Origin: Tretioscincus oriximinensis
Taxonomy: Eukaryota > Chordata > Lepidosauria > Squamata > Gymnophthalmidae
Assembly: GCA_022410635.1 (NCBI GenBank)
Contig: JAJVDF010000466.1
Coordinates: forward strand, 967,183-1,031,182
DNA: 64,000 nucleotides
Reading direction: 5' to 3'
The translations under genes were made by a program, and so were the position numbers. The notes below the pieces were generated by a model that saw only the letters and a program-made list of their open reading frames with translations, did not search any database and was not told the DNA's origin. Every line of letters begins with the position of its first letter. The first letter of the stretch is position 1. Of this stretch, positions 45,490 to 57,655 are shown in pieces.

Positions 45490-46586
45490 TCCAGAATTGT
45501 TTTCTTTTATTGCAGAGAATGCAACCTAAAGCTACATTCATACACATAAAAAAGCGGCTCAAACGCAGTTTACAAGTAGATATGTATGGATGCTAACATC
45601 TCTAAGCTACATTTATTTTACTCCTTTTCCCCCTATGAATACAGCTGAGAATACTATAATAAGTAGCTATTTGACAGACCAGTGGTCCAGTGCTACAACT
45701 GTCTTTCACAGAGATCAACCACTATTTTTTAAAATTAGGTAACAAATATCTAAATTACTCAAAATGTTCTTCTAGACAGCAGAATTTACTTTCCCATCAC
45801 AAACACAATGGTAGTGTAATGTTTTCGTGTAATTGTGAGGACTATTATTCTTGCTAGTAATTTCTAAAACTGGTGTTGACGCGAAATAGTGTANGTAGCA
45901 AATAATTGGAATCGAGGGCAAGGGTTAAAGTGGAGAACAGGGCACCATATTACATGAATGGTGCATACAAAACTGAGACAGTGTTAGATCATGACAAAGA
46001 AAAGAAAATTGGTGCCATGCCCCTGTAGTTAATGTGACAACATGTAGTTAATGTGTACTTAATGACTCAGAGCCGTTTTGACTCATTTTTCTTACCATTA
46101 AAGATGTCACTTTTTTATATATACATAGCCATGTACCCTAAGATTAACTTCATTCCAGAATGGATTCAGAATACAAATCACAGGTATTCAGGAGCAAGGA
46201 GAGTGAACTAGAAGACGTATAGATTAAATATATGCACCGCCGTTCGTGCATGTAACACACTATATAATTAGACTCTCAAGGCAGGATGTTTGATAGCAAT
46301 GTTTGGGAGCTAATTTTTAAAGTTCTGTTTGCCAGGAGCTCAGTCCTTGACGTTACTGGGAACCAAGCTATTTAACTTCTGTCTGGCAGAAAAGAGAAGC
46401 CTTCCTCACTCTTTGTGGGCTGCTAATTTGAATTGCCAGGCCTGATTGTCTTCCTTTGGAGTTGTTTACAATTTAATTGTAGTTCTGTTTTGGGTATCTT
46501 TAGGGTTAGTACAGAATCAAGCCCTTCAACAAGTTTGTAAACAACCTTTCAGAAATAGGGAGTGCCATTTAAATCCAGTGATTAAA
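45490..46586. other. intergenic, nothing recognised
   Basis: AT-rich sequence without a supported feature. Confidence 0.5.
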
Positions 46587-46680
46587 GCTGCATCTAGACG
46601 TCACTTGCTTATTCCATTATATTTATATACTCCAAAATGTTGAAATGAAAGTGGAATAAACAAGTGACATCTGGATGCAG
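46587..46680. mobile_element. foldback MITE, GCTGCATCCAGAC family
   Basis: The shortest complete copy. The arm CTGCATCTAGACGTCACTTG and its partner CTGCATCCAGATGTCACTTG (opposite strand) match at about 26 of 30 positions through TTATTCCA. Confidence 0.8.
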
Positions 46681-46984
46681 TCCATGTTTGATCCAATTCT
46701 TTGTGAGCCTATGGGCCTTAGCATGTCAAGCCCTTCGGAGAGCTATAGTTTCCCAAAATTTGATCAAGCTCACTTACGTTGCCTCGTGATTCAGCAACCA
46801 AATCTATGTGTCCTACTCTTTGGCAAAAGGGGTGTTATAAACAAAACATCATTGCTGTTGCTGCCTTCTTTTGCCTTCAATGGTCTTTTCCAATAAATTC
46901 TTACTATGTGGCGGAAGTTCAGTTTCAGAATTTGTTCTTCCAATGAACAGCCTTCCAATTGATGCCTTTTGAATTAGACTTATT

Positions 46985-48135
46985 CAATTTCCTCTCAGCC
47001 CACTTGACTCTGAAAAGTCTCAATTCACATACTGTGGTAATTTAGCTTGTAGAATCTGGAACACTACTCAGAAAAGAATTGTGATTATGCTCCAAAAAGC
47101 GATTCAATAAACTGGACGCTTTGGGGCCTATGGATCAGGGATACGTCTAGAGGAGGACAACGAATGAAACATTCACCGAAAAATAAATCTTGCCTATAGT
47201 GAAGCATGGTGGGAAACATGCTCCGGGGCTACTTCGCTTTCTCTGGCACTGGAAACCTGAGGTATGTGAAAGGCACGATGGATTCAATCAAGTATCAGGA
47301 ATCTTAAGAGAAAACATCATGTCTTCTGTAAAAGAGCTTTCCTCATGAAGTCCAGCAAGGCTGGGTTTCAGAAGAAGTCCTGGAAGATTTTAGAGAGGCT
47401 GTCACAGTTGCCTGATTTGATGCCTATAGAAAATATTTGATTTGAAGAAGCAGTTGAAGCGGACCCAAGAATATTGGTGAATTGGAGGCTACTGCCCATG
47501 AAGAATGGGCTAAGATTCCTCAGGAATACTATGAGAAACTGGTGTCATTAAGGCCTCCCACCAACATGCATACCTCCCCTGAAATCTCCATCTGGGAAAT
47601 CCACGAAGCACGTGAGAATTTCCTGAAGTACTGATAAATCCACAAAGTGCATGAGAAATTTGCATTTTAAAATTATTTACTGAGGGGTGTGTGCCTTCAA
47701 GAACTCACCCCAATTGCCAGAGCCCTCTAGTGATGGTGCAGTGAAGTTTTTTTTCTTCCTCAGCAAAAAACAGAGAAACCGTGCCCCCCTCTGGGAGGGG
47801 AGGTAGACACCCCCAAAAAGGGTTCCCCCCAAAAAGGGGTCATCTGGTCAGACTATATTTGCAATAGGTAATAACAATAAAAGGGTGGTCTACTAAGTAC
47901 TGAAGACCTTTTTCATGAAGGAGTTCAATATTTCAGAGACTGCATTAGTCATTAAAAATGGATTTTTGTGTTGAATTTAGAGAACCACTTGTTCTGTGTT
48001 ATGTGTTGAATTGTTCAAGTAATTCTTGTTTGATTGGGCCTTTTTGCAAACAGCTGACAGTTTGTAAATTTTGCAAATAAGTCTAATTTGCTATGAGAAT
48101 TCAATAATTTTGATTGCAACTGTATATGTATAATT
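46985..48135 (+). mobile_element. Tc1/mariner transposon relic, interrupted
   Basis: Transposase pieces read GTGNLRYVKGTMDSIKYQEI then LRENIMSSVKEL, LSQLPDLMPIENI (the SPDLNPIE motif before the last catalytic acidic residue) and KNGLRFLRNTMRNW. After an insertion at about 47555-47845 the 3' part resumes (GGGTGGTCTACTAAGTACTG). It ends near TTTTGATTGCAACTGTATAT. Stops and frameshifts show it is dead. The left end is not found. Confidence 0.75.
47555..47845. mobile_element. hAT-like element (long form), left end lost
   Basis: CCACCAACATGCATACC starts the recognisable part and GGTCATCTGGTCAGACTA ends it. It matches the copies at 45061 and 50893. It lies inside the Tc1 relic and so inserted later. 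The left terminal repeat is deleted. Confidence 0.75.
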
Positions 48136-49329
48136 TATACTATATTACCCTCTTGTACATTATACTAAGACAGCCGTATACTGCATAATTAGTCATAAGT
48201 AATAACTAAATTGATTAGATCCTTCTTCTTTTGTTTGCTAATCAAGCAATTTTTATCCCATTATACAATATCAATACCTGTTTGGTTATAATGTCACCTT
48301 ATATTTCTAAGGTCAAATATAAAAGTTGAATTAAAAACAGATTACCTTATATATTTTTTTAAAAAAGGCTTAGGCTTTTACATTTGATTTCTTATTGATT
48401 TTTTCTTGGAAAATATAATTCCAAATCTTACAGAAGCCTACGATGCTCATTCAATTTTGCTTTTGTCATGAAAAAGCCATTAAGGAAATGGAGAACGAGA
48501 GGTCACAATAATCTTTTCAGAAGCATGAAATAATAATATGCAAAGGTCATATTTTATGCAAAGCTTTGAAAATGCACACATCGTTCATTTTTTCTTCTTT
48601 GTCATTTACACAAATTAGTTGTGTAAGTTCAGTATAATGAGGGTCCATTATAGAAAGCTGTAGTTACTATGGAGGACCTTCAACATATTCCAGCCCTACA
48701 TGTGTTGGAAACAGTGAAACCATACTCGTTTAGAATTGCTATGGTACAGAGACACAGGTCACAAAGAGTATGTTTTCCTTGTAGGTGGATTATTAGACCA
48801 TTTCTGCATTGCATTGTATTCTGGAACAAATTTTGAAACAAGAACACTCTACTTACAGTATTACAGTGGAGTAGGTTAAGCCCACACCATACATATTTCA
48901 GTCNCGTTGGATGAAGTGTGGACTGAATTAGTGCACCAAAAAAGATACGTTACTTAAACTGGCATAGTTATAATGTTGAGTTCTACGACTGAACTAAAGA
49001 TATTATATTGGACCATGGAAATGTGTGAATGATATGCCCCAGTGGTTTGGTATATTACAGACATGCATGGAAAAGCATATAGCAACTCACCACTACTGTA
49101 GTGACAAAACAGTATGGAACCTAATGGGTTAATTTGATGTACGGCAATTGGAGTAAGGCAATGAGAGATTAAGGTCCAAGTGGCATCTAAATATCATGCA
49201 ATGAAATGATATCATGTAATAAATCCCTTACTTGATCAATGATTTCCATGCAGACATCTGAGCAGAGGAGCATGTGGTCCGCTGCTTGCATATCTGGGTA
49301 TTTTACCTGCACAAAATATTTATTATCTA
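48136..49329. other. intergenic, unique; POU/SOX-like site
   Basis: No repeat is recognised. TTTTATGCAAAGCTTTGAAA (48552-48571) places an octamer-like ATGCAAA next to a SOX-like CTTTGAA. The region 48200-48700 may be conserved, by appearance only. Confidence 0.3.
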
Positions 49330-49553
49330 TTTATTTATACTTATACACTGCTTTATACCTGAAGATCATAGGGTGACCAACTAAAGGCTGGTGCACATGC
49401 AGTAGCATTTGTTGCTTTCTTCACAATAGGGCTGAGGAACTTCTAAAGAACTATGACTGGCCCAAGATTAGCCAGCTGGCTTCATTAAGGAATCGAACTG
49501 GGAGACTACCAGATAAGAGTCCAAAACTNTTAGCCANTACNCGAAGCTAGCAC
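49330..49553 (-). mobile_element. tRNA-derived SINE
   Basis: An inverted copy: the (TTTA)n tail is at the left. AATCGAACTGGGAGACTACC (B box, inverted) and AGATAAGAGTCCAAAACT lie at the right. It has several n bases in the head. Confidence 0.75.
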
Positions 49554-49992
49554 ATATCAGATATGAGCAATTGGCATTAGTGTGGCCACTGTTTTCAGTG
49601 TCTGCACATGTGTGAGTGCTGGCATTTTAACCTACACGGTAAGTAATCATGCTATATTAGGGGAAAGCGCTATCATGGCTGCTTTCCGCCACTATTATTA
49701 TGTAGCAGGTTATTGCATAATATCATGCACTCCTTATACTACGGTGCAACGAGTGCCACTGAATCATAATAATCATGATAAAAACATTTGTGTGAATGCT
49801 GCCTTAGTTGGTGTTGACTAAAGAAAACTAATGTCACTTACAGATAGTAAGGAAGACAGCAGAAGGCTGATCTGATCCTTACACTTTCAGTGACGTTAGG
49901 AGTGGTTCAGTATGGATAAGCAGACCATTCCCTGAATGCAAAATATTGAATTTGAGTTCCTTCCATATAAATGAAGGTTTAATGAATCCTGC

Positions 49993-50058
49993 ATCGAGCA
50001 GGGGGTTGGACCCGATGACCCTGGCGGTCCATTCCAACTCTATGATTCTATGATTCTA
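49993..50058 (+). mobile_element. CR1 LINE 3' tail
   Basis: GGGGGTTGGACCCGATGACC, then TTCCAACTCTATGATTCTAT and GATTCT form the classical CR1 3' end with its ATTCTATG repeat. Confidence 0.9.
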
Positions 50059-50204
50059 AAGAGTTTANTTGATATTAAGTAGACAAAATAATTTTGCCTC
50101 ATATTTGAGCTGAAACCATTAAGAATACAAGTGGCTGCACATCCATAGTACTTTTAAATAAATATTATCATTGGTTTACATTACCAATCTGCATGCCTTT
50201 GTTA

Positions 50205-50292
50205 TTTAGTTTATTTATTTATTTATTTTATTTATTTACATTTCTATACTTCCCTATACCTAAAGGTCTCAGGGCGGTTAACAATAAAAACA
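50205..50292 (-). mobile_element. L2-type LINE 3' tail
   Basis: (TTTA)n, then CCTATACCTAAAGGTCTCAG and GGCGG is the inverted L2-type 3' end. Confidence 0.75.
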
Positions 50293-50892
50293 CAATTAAC
50301 ATGTCATTGCAACTGTAGGGTAGTTATTAGAGAAGTATTGTTAGTTGGTGGCAGCAAACAAAGAAGGTGACTGAGGTGAGGATACATAGATGATATCTAA
50401 ACTGACTCCTCAAATCTATGCCATGTAAAATGGCAGTAACTAAAGAATGAATATTAGGCTGTGTTCTCACTAAAGGAAAAAAAACAGGTGCGAAAGCTGT
50501 GAGGCATTACACTGGGCATATGCAGTTCCCCTATAATCCACACTTTTGTGATGTGTTGTTCATAAGGCCAGGACAGGGTTCTCCCTCAAAAGCAATGCAG
50601 GTGCAGTTTTTCCCAATTCATGTTAACTACACTCTGGCTATTGTTTGCCTGTAGCAAGAGCATCTCTGTGCAAAAGTTTCCATATACCACTACTGTGCCT
50701 CTAAGGAGGCAACAGCAGTTTTTTAAAGAGTTTTTTTGTTATTGTTGGATTCTAGTTTTGTGCAAAAGTAAATATTTAAAATTATGGATTCGTGCAAAAC
50801 AGGCATTTTTTTNNAAAAAAGGCAGAATGGAGTGTGGGAAGAGAACACTCCAAAAATAGATTACCCAGCCAATGTGAACGTTAACTACAGAA
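50293..50892. other. intergenic, nothing recognised
   Basis: No supported gene or repeat. Confidence 0.5.
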
Positions 50893-51272
50893 TAGGCTGA
50901 TNAGATGACCTTTGGGGGAAATCCAGTTTTGGGGTGTCTATCCCACCTTCCCTAGGGGCCGCCATTTCCCTGTTTATTGCTGAAATGTTTTTATTAATTG
51001 CACTACCACTAGGGGGCTCTGGCAACCAGGGTCAGCTCCTGAAGGCACCCTCCCCTCAGTAAAAAATATTAAAAAAAACAAATTTCTCACACACTTCAAA
51101 AAATTCTCATGCGCTTTAAAAATTATCATGCACTTAAAAAAATTCTCACATGCTTCGCAGATTTCTCGGGTACGGATTTTGGAGGGGTATGCATGTTGGT
51201 GGGTGATTTGCATGCAAATTTGCATGAATATTAATTATCCTGGTTTGGGTCTCTGAAAATCTGGTCAGACTA
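50893..51272. mobile_element. hAT-like element (long form), complete
   Basis: The 380-bp element TAGGCTGATNAG...CTGGTCAGACTA is inverted relative to 45061. CTACAGAA (50885-50892) and CTCCAGAA (51273-51280) flank it, an 8-bp duplication with one mismatch. It carries three overlapping POU octamers at 51206-51225. Confidence 0.82.
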
Positions 51273-51280
51273 CTCCAGAA

Positions 51281-53882
51281 GCNAATGTGAATCTTGTGCA
51301 GATGATGAAATGGAGCTGAAGCAGAGCTGGAAATGGGAGGAAATGGTGGNGGGAATTTAATTCACTTCACAATTTTCAAAACCACTTCATTAAACCTGCT
51401 TATTTGGAATTGTGGATATGGCATAATCTCACTGGAGACTTCTAAGTGAGAACCAATGTCTGCTCTCCTTTCATTCTTCTTCCTGTGCTGTGGAATCCCC
51501 TAACATGTAGGTAAATAAGTAAAGCTTTTGGGGAGACTGGGCATTGTTGCTATATTCCCTATGATAACAGTGCAACATGTTTTATGCATGTTGCAAGGAG
51601 CATTGCCTTAGGAAGGTCACACAAAAGCCCCCTGACAGTCCAATGCAATATTGGGAGTACTGCAGTCTTTACTTGTCATCTAGAAGTAGCTTGTATTAGG
51701 TAACAGCCAACAATATTAAACAGAATAATAACATATGTCAAAAACAGAAATTCAGCATTACAAGAGCATCATTGAGCCATGTTTGAAAATGACTTTAAAA
51801 AGCCTTGTAATAATCATTACCGAGGTGTTGAGGGACATTAGAATTACTTGGATATGAATAAAAATGTAGGTTTTTTTATTTTAATCTATCAATAGCAATT
51901 TCTGATAATGATAGATTACATTTATCTGTTTCAGCTTTAACACCCCCTTTTCCTGGAACACAAGTTTGCCAGTTTTTTTTTCCTAATGGAAGTCTGGCTG
52001 GAAATACTGAATAAATTGGAAAATGGCTTCTGAAACCTGGCTTAGCTGTCACTGGAGTCATAATTCTGTCAATAGNACACAGTAAATGCAGTACCCTGGC
52101 TTTAACACTTATTTTTATTTATAAATTCCATTTCATAATAGCAATAAGACACGGCAGGGCATGCATTTTGAAGGGATTACTGCACTTCTCTTGTGATTAA
52201 AGCCGCAGAAGCTCCAGCCTTGTACCTCATAATGCCACCTGAGGTGTTCAGTAATAGTCCAGAAATGTACTTCATGCTGTGCCTTATTACTTAAATATAT
52301 TTAGCTTGATCATACAGGGAGGGAAAGATAATGGCAGAATGCAGAACAGGAACTTCTTCTATGATTCTATTCCTTTTAATTTACGCATCAGAAAAGTAAC
52401 TCAGAATTATACCACCTGTTCAAACACCATGCCACACTAAGTCAGTTCCGGTGTCTTATTGCTGAATCACCTCATCTAGCATCTTGTGATATTCAAATAT
52501 AATTTGGCTTGTTGCACAATAAGATATTCAGCTAAATTCCAGAAAGGGCTAAACTCTTGCTTTCTGTGTTAAATTAACCACGGTTGTTCAATTCATTAGA
52601 AGAGTTTATAGAGTTACAATATCACTGNAATTTATAGCCTGCTTACTGTCAAAGCGTAATGCTAACATATGCCTAATTTGCCAAGGTTATCTCAAGCTCC
52701 TTTCATCTCTCCCACTGACAATATGTCTCTGATTCCATGCTTCATGGATGAGGTACATGTGGTTTCATATTTAGTGCTATCAATCACAAGTAATTGCCTC
52801 TAGCTCCCCACCTCAGCATTCAAAGGGAGGTCTAAACTNTGTCGGATGATTGATGAAAAATGGAAGCTTAGCCAGTGGAGGGCGTTATCATCTATCCTTA
52901 AATCAGGAGGGAAAGGAGAGCCTGGATGAGATGAATTGTGAAAAGATGAGATAAATAACTGCCTGATATTTCTAACTTCTTTTTTTTGTTTCTGCTCATG
53001 ACTTAAGAGTTTCTTGAAATATAACTGTACATTGATTTACATGGTTTCCGACAGCATAGTTTCCCTATTAAATTATAGGGAACATGCCTCAATTGACACA
53101 GCACCATTGATTCGATCAACCCAGTGTCATGCTAGAACCTTCTCNCTTGCTCCAGATGCCATTACCCCACTTGAGGATTGGAATATAAAATGATTTCAGA
53201 GTGTGGCTTTGCGTAGGATTGGCAGGTTTAGCTGTGTTGAGATAAAGATATGCGTGTTTGGGATTTTCTTCCAAATAGCAGAGCTGTACTTCAGTGGCCA
53301 AGTACGATAACAATTTGGTTACCAAAGAATAGATTCCACAAGTTTTGTTAGCTTTAAATACTCATAGTTTACTAAGTCTAACAAGGTAGGTTTACTGGGA
53401 TAGAAAACAATAACATCTCAATTATTTATTCTGTGCTGTTATAACATAATAGTTCTTTACTAAACTCTACATGTTGCTTCTTTCTGCCCTTCTTTGTTCA
53501 AAGCAAAAGTGAAAGAGCAATGACCGGTTGCCAACTGCTAAGGATGAGGTCTGGAATAGAGTGCTGNNTGCAAAAGGGTAGGGAACAAACAAGTTACATT
53601 TACCCAGTTAATTCTTTTGCTGCTTTTTGTGGCAAGAACTTGCAAAAACACAACAAGCTGTCAATGGTGGATATGGAATGTGAAGTAGGGGAATCACTGG
53701 TGTGTTCAAATGTGCTTAGTCTCTCTGCTAATGTTTACTGTTTAGGTGACTAAGCCCCTCTCAACACNACATGTTAAAAATCACAATGGTTTTAAAATCT
53801 GGAATAGCCTAATTGTGAGTCCATGCTTGTGTACCCTCGTTTTTTCACACACAAATAATTAGGAAACCTTTAAAGCCATGTG
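51281..53882. other. unique sequence, possible conserved elements
   Basis: No TE hallmark is recognised. 52130-52900 is even in composition (TGATTAAAGCCGCAGAAGC, GGCTTGTTGCACAATAAG) and is the longest block that looks like conserved non-coding DNA. This is only an impression. Confidence 0.3.
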
Positions 53883-54168
53883 GAAGAAGAAAAGAAGAAG
53901 AAGAAGAAGAACTGGGNTCTTATACCCCACTTTTCTCACCTTTCAAAGAGACTCAAAGTGGCTTACAAGGCTGACATTTTTGCCCGAAGGCTGACATTCT
54001 ATTTTCCCCACCAGGCTGTGGTGGTTCCCATGTATCTACTTGCAGTCAGTTGTAATTTCTTGCAGGCTAGTGGAAGGTGCTCACCCCTCCCCACGTCCAA
54101 CACATGGCTTCGAATCCCCATCTCCCAGGCGAGAGACGAATTCCTAAGCGACTGAGCCATTTGTGCCT
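53883..54168 (-). mobile_element. tRNA-derived SINE, near full length
   Basis: (GAA)n, then CTTATACCCCACTTTTCTCA and GACTCAAAGTGGCTTACAAG is the inverted tail. CTTCGAATCCCCATCTCCCA (inverted B box) and AAGCGACTGAGCCATTTGTG (inverted A-box end) form the tRNA-like head. Confidence 0.8.
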
Positions 54169-54992
54169 GACATTCCTGGAACAGACAAGACAACTAACTA
54201 GGAAGTAAATACTGAGTATTGTCTTATGCTAACGTTTTCTCACAGTATCCTGGTAGTCCTCTTAAGGATCTGTACACACAGGAAGGCTTCTTGCCTTTGT
54301 AGCTGCAGGCATGGTCATTTTGGAAAATATCAGCAAAAGAATATTGCGGGGCAAAGGACCTTTTTTTGGTGTGCATTGTGAAAACTCTGTTAACTCATGT
54401 AGCAGAGTCATCATGATGATACTATTATTGTGGTAGGAAAACCTCATGTGCCTGCAGCCTCAGTGAGTGGGTTCCTAAGTGATTTTTTTTAGAATGCTTG
54501 TGTGTATGTGCCTTTTTTGTATAGAAATATTTTGTTGCTGTACAAACATTTATTGTGAACAGGATTTTAAAATGTTGACACAAAAGTGGTGGGTTCAAGC
54601 AGCAGTGTTGGTGCTGCCCAGCTTATGATATAAATGAATCAATATGAGAGAAGGCATTCCTTTAGCAATCAGCAATGGTAGGAGCCATTCTTTTCTACTG
54701 AGTTAACCATTGGGCCACTATAGGATAACCATTTGACAAATTTTGAATGAAAATAATTGTACTTCTTACAGTTTCCTGAATGCCTTACACATAAATATTC
54801 AGGGAATATCCACCTACTTTGGGCTAGCATGGATTTTCATTTTTGGGTGTGGAGGCAGCAGTGGTAGGAAGAGTCAACTTTACATTTTGTCCCCTTCTTA
54901 CATTATTGTTATCAATAAAGAAACTGTATTCATATTATGGTTATTATTAGGTGATAAACCCACCAATTTCCATTTGTTACTCAATTGCTGTT
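54169..54992. other. intergenic, nothing recognised
   Basis: No supported gene or repeat. Confidence 0.5.
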
Positions 54993-56760
54993 GAGTTTTT
55001 TTATTGCTTTGTGCACACAAACAGAACAAAACCATACATATGAAACATGAATACTAACCGTACAAAAAGAGACACCACGCATGAAAATAATAAATGAGGA
55101 CAATGACACATCCCATTCCCTCTCCCTACACCCACCCATCCAGATGACCCGCAAAAATCGATGAATCATGTGAAAAACAGTGTTCCTATAATAAATTCAG
55201 TCATGCAATCATGGCAATGCTATGCAAGAGGATCAAATTTCTATTGGTCCCTAAACCAAGAGCAATGAGTTGCGCCCAGTTATTTTGCCACGTATCGCGA
55301 ATTGGTATTCCCATAACCTTTATCTTTTTTCTCTAATTACATCAAAATATAACATCTCCACAATATAGTCATACCACAGGTGAAGAGACCATTTATTCTT
55401 GTCTCTCCATCCTCTGGCAATTGCCATATGTGCTGCCCATATATTCTTTAATGTTGGGTAAATTTAGGCCTGCCATGTCTTCTGTTATCCCTTGGAATAT
55501 TCACATCCAGTATAAAGCTGACTTCCCGGGCAATTAAGTCCCAGAAGTCAGATAGGTGTTGGCACTCGTACCACATATGAATGAAAGTTCCTAAGGTCGA
55601 ACACCCATGCCAGCAATCCGCAGAGGCAGCACCCATATGGAACAATTGAGCCGGGGTTTTATACCACTTCGTAATCATTTTCAAGTGTCGTTCTTTAAAT
55701 TTGTTATGTATAATCCTATAACTTCAGTTAGCCAGTTCCCCCATTCATTTAAGTTAATTTGAAGACCTGTGTTCCATTTATTAAGTAGAGCAGGCTGNAT
55801 ATTATATTTAATGTATAATAACACCAAGTATAACTCCCCAGTAAGGTGGGGGACACTCTTTATCCTCTTGTCTATAATTCGCTAAAACTTCCCTTTTTCC
55901 CAAGACATGCTTATTCTAAATTCACGTTGATTTATAAAGTTATGGATTGCTAGTTCCCCCAGCCAATTATGATTATCCGGAGATAATGATCTTAGATGCT
56001 GAAGAGATTTGGGCATACCATTCCTATCAAAGAGCTCTCTCAGTCTTTTTACTGGGAAATTATCTAAGTATCTAGTCAGATTTGGATCTTCTGTTGTATT
56101 AATAATCTTTAAAGAGGCGCACGGAAACACTGAGGGATTGATCTTTTTTATCCATGATCTCCATATTTGCCAGGTATTCAGCAATGGTGGGAGCCACATT
56201 TTAGGTTTGGCTTTCTGAATTTTATCCATTATTAGGGAATCATGTTCCAATCTATTGAGTTTCCTCTCAATCCTAGTTGACTTGTTATTCATCTGAAATT
56301 CCAAATCTACTAATTTTTGAAAATGTATTGCATGAAAATATGTTAATTGAGATGGAAGCCCCCAGCCTACCTCAGATGGTGGAGACAAAAAAGCCCTATC
56401 TGATATTCTTCTGATTTTTCCTTTCACAGCCCATTTTTTCATCTCTTTCTCCCAAAGCTTAAATGATTGGGCTGAAACTGCTTGGAATAAAAATAAGAAT
56501 CTGGGTAGGATCATCATTTTAGCTGCCCTAACCTTAGTTAAAATATCCCATTTCTCATGTGGCCATTTTGCTATCAAAGATTTAATTTTCCTCCATGCTG
56601 AATTATAATTGGCCGCTGTCATGTGTTGAACATTTTTAGTTAATCGAACCNCTGAATACGTAAATCTTTTTACCCCTGATCCCAATCCCAGCATGTTCAG
56701 AATCTGAAGTCTTTGCGGCCCGGAGAGATTAACTAATATTGTTTGTGATTTGAAATGTTG
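54993..56760 (-). mobile_element. L1 LINE, 5'-truncated ORF2 C-terminus
   Basis: A 270-residue open frame on the - strand (56694-55882) reads AANYNSAWRKIKSLIAKWPH, then ILTKVRAAKMMILPRFLFLF, the typical L1 thumb and C-terminal region. After an in-frame stop it continues with KRIKSVPHLTGELYLVLLYI, KWYKTPAQLFHMG and CWHGCSTLGTFIHMWYEC, the L1 C-terminal Cys motif (C-x3-C...H-x4-C). Coding similarity extends back to about 56760. The 3' UTR ends near 54993. The copy is dead but has long intact stretches, so it is fairly young. Confidence 0.88.
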
Positions 56761-57080
56761 ACAGCAAGCTCTCTTGTTTTACTGTTGGGAGGCTTCGTAT
56801 TTTATCTTATTGGGTCAAATTATGTAGTCCTGGTTATTATATAAATCTGCAGATTGTGGTGTTTTAAAACTAATAATCCGGATTATCAATTTTCCACTGT
56901 CAAATTGGCATATGGGATTATTGCAGAAAGGCTTTGATGTGCAGATAGTTTCGACGAGAAACTGAGGGTGAGAGGCAAAGGCAAAGAATCTGATATTGAC
57001 AGCAAACTATCCAATAGCATTTGGAAGGAGGGACTACTGGACATCCTCTTGACTAGCAGGAAACAAAAAGATAGATGGGA
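56761..57080. other. intergenic, nothing recognised
   Basis: No supported feature. An inverted AATCC/GGATT pair near 56874-56887 (AATAATCCGGATTATC) is a short palindrome. Confidence 0.45.
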
Positions 57081-57200
57081 GAATCATAGAATCATAGAGT
57101 TGGAAGGTACCTCCAGGGTCATCGGGTCCAACCCCCTGCTCGATGCAGGATTCATTAAACCATTCCAGACAGATGACTGTCCANTCTCTGTTTGAAGAAC
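57081..57200 (-). mobile_element. CR1 LINE 3' tail
   Basis: AATCATAGAATCATAGAGTT, GGAAGG and TCCAACCCCCTGCTCGATGC form an inverted CR1 3' end. Confidence 0.9.
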
Positions 57201-57458
57201 ATGTCACATGATCAGAAAATCTCACTTGTCAGAAGCTAACAGAATAACAAAGCTCAGAATACATTGTATAGGTATGAACAAAGCTCATTAGAATTGGAAA
57301 ACCAATAAACTAGATTATGGGATGTTCTGGGATAAAGAAGTGCTGTGTGGGTACAGCCAATGAGTCAATAGCTGTCACCATATACAGTATCTTATGAATC
57401 CTTCTCAAGGGATTGGTTTATCACTTCAGTATTTTATACCTTCTCTTGACATATCTCC

Positions 57459-57655
57459 ATAGAACCACAGAATTAAAGAATTGGAAGGGATCTTCAGGGT
57501 CATTGGGTCCAGTGCCTTGCTCAATGCAGGATTCACTAAACCATCCCAGTCAGATGGCTGTCCAGCCTCTGCATGAAGGCTGTCCAGCCTCTGCCTGAAG
57601 ACTTCAAGCGAAAGAGAATTCACTACTTTCTTGACAATGTATTGCATTCCATTTG
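57459..57655 (-). mobile_element. CR1 LINE 3' tail, older copy
   Basis: CATAGAACCACAGAATTAAA, then TTGGAAGGGATCTTCAGGG and GATGGCTGTCCAGCCTCTG. A short internal duplication (GGCTGTCCAGCCTCTGC) is present at 57557-57596. Confidence 0.85.

Noticed and set aside
55882..56694. 270-codon frame as a host gene
   Set aside because: It is L1 ORF2 C-terminal sequence and continues past its stop into further L1 coding sequence.
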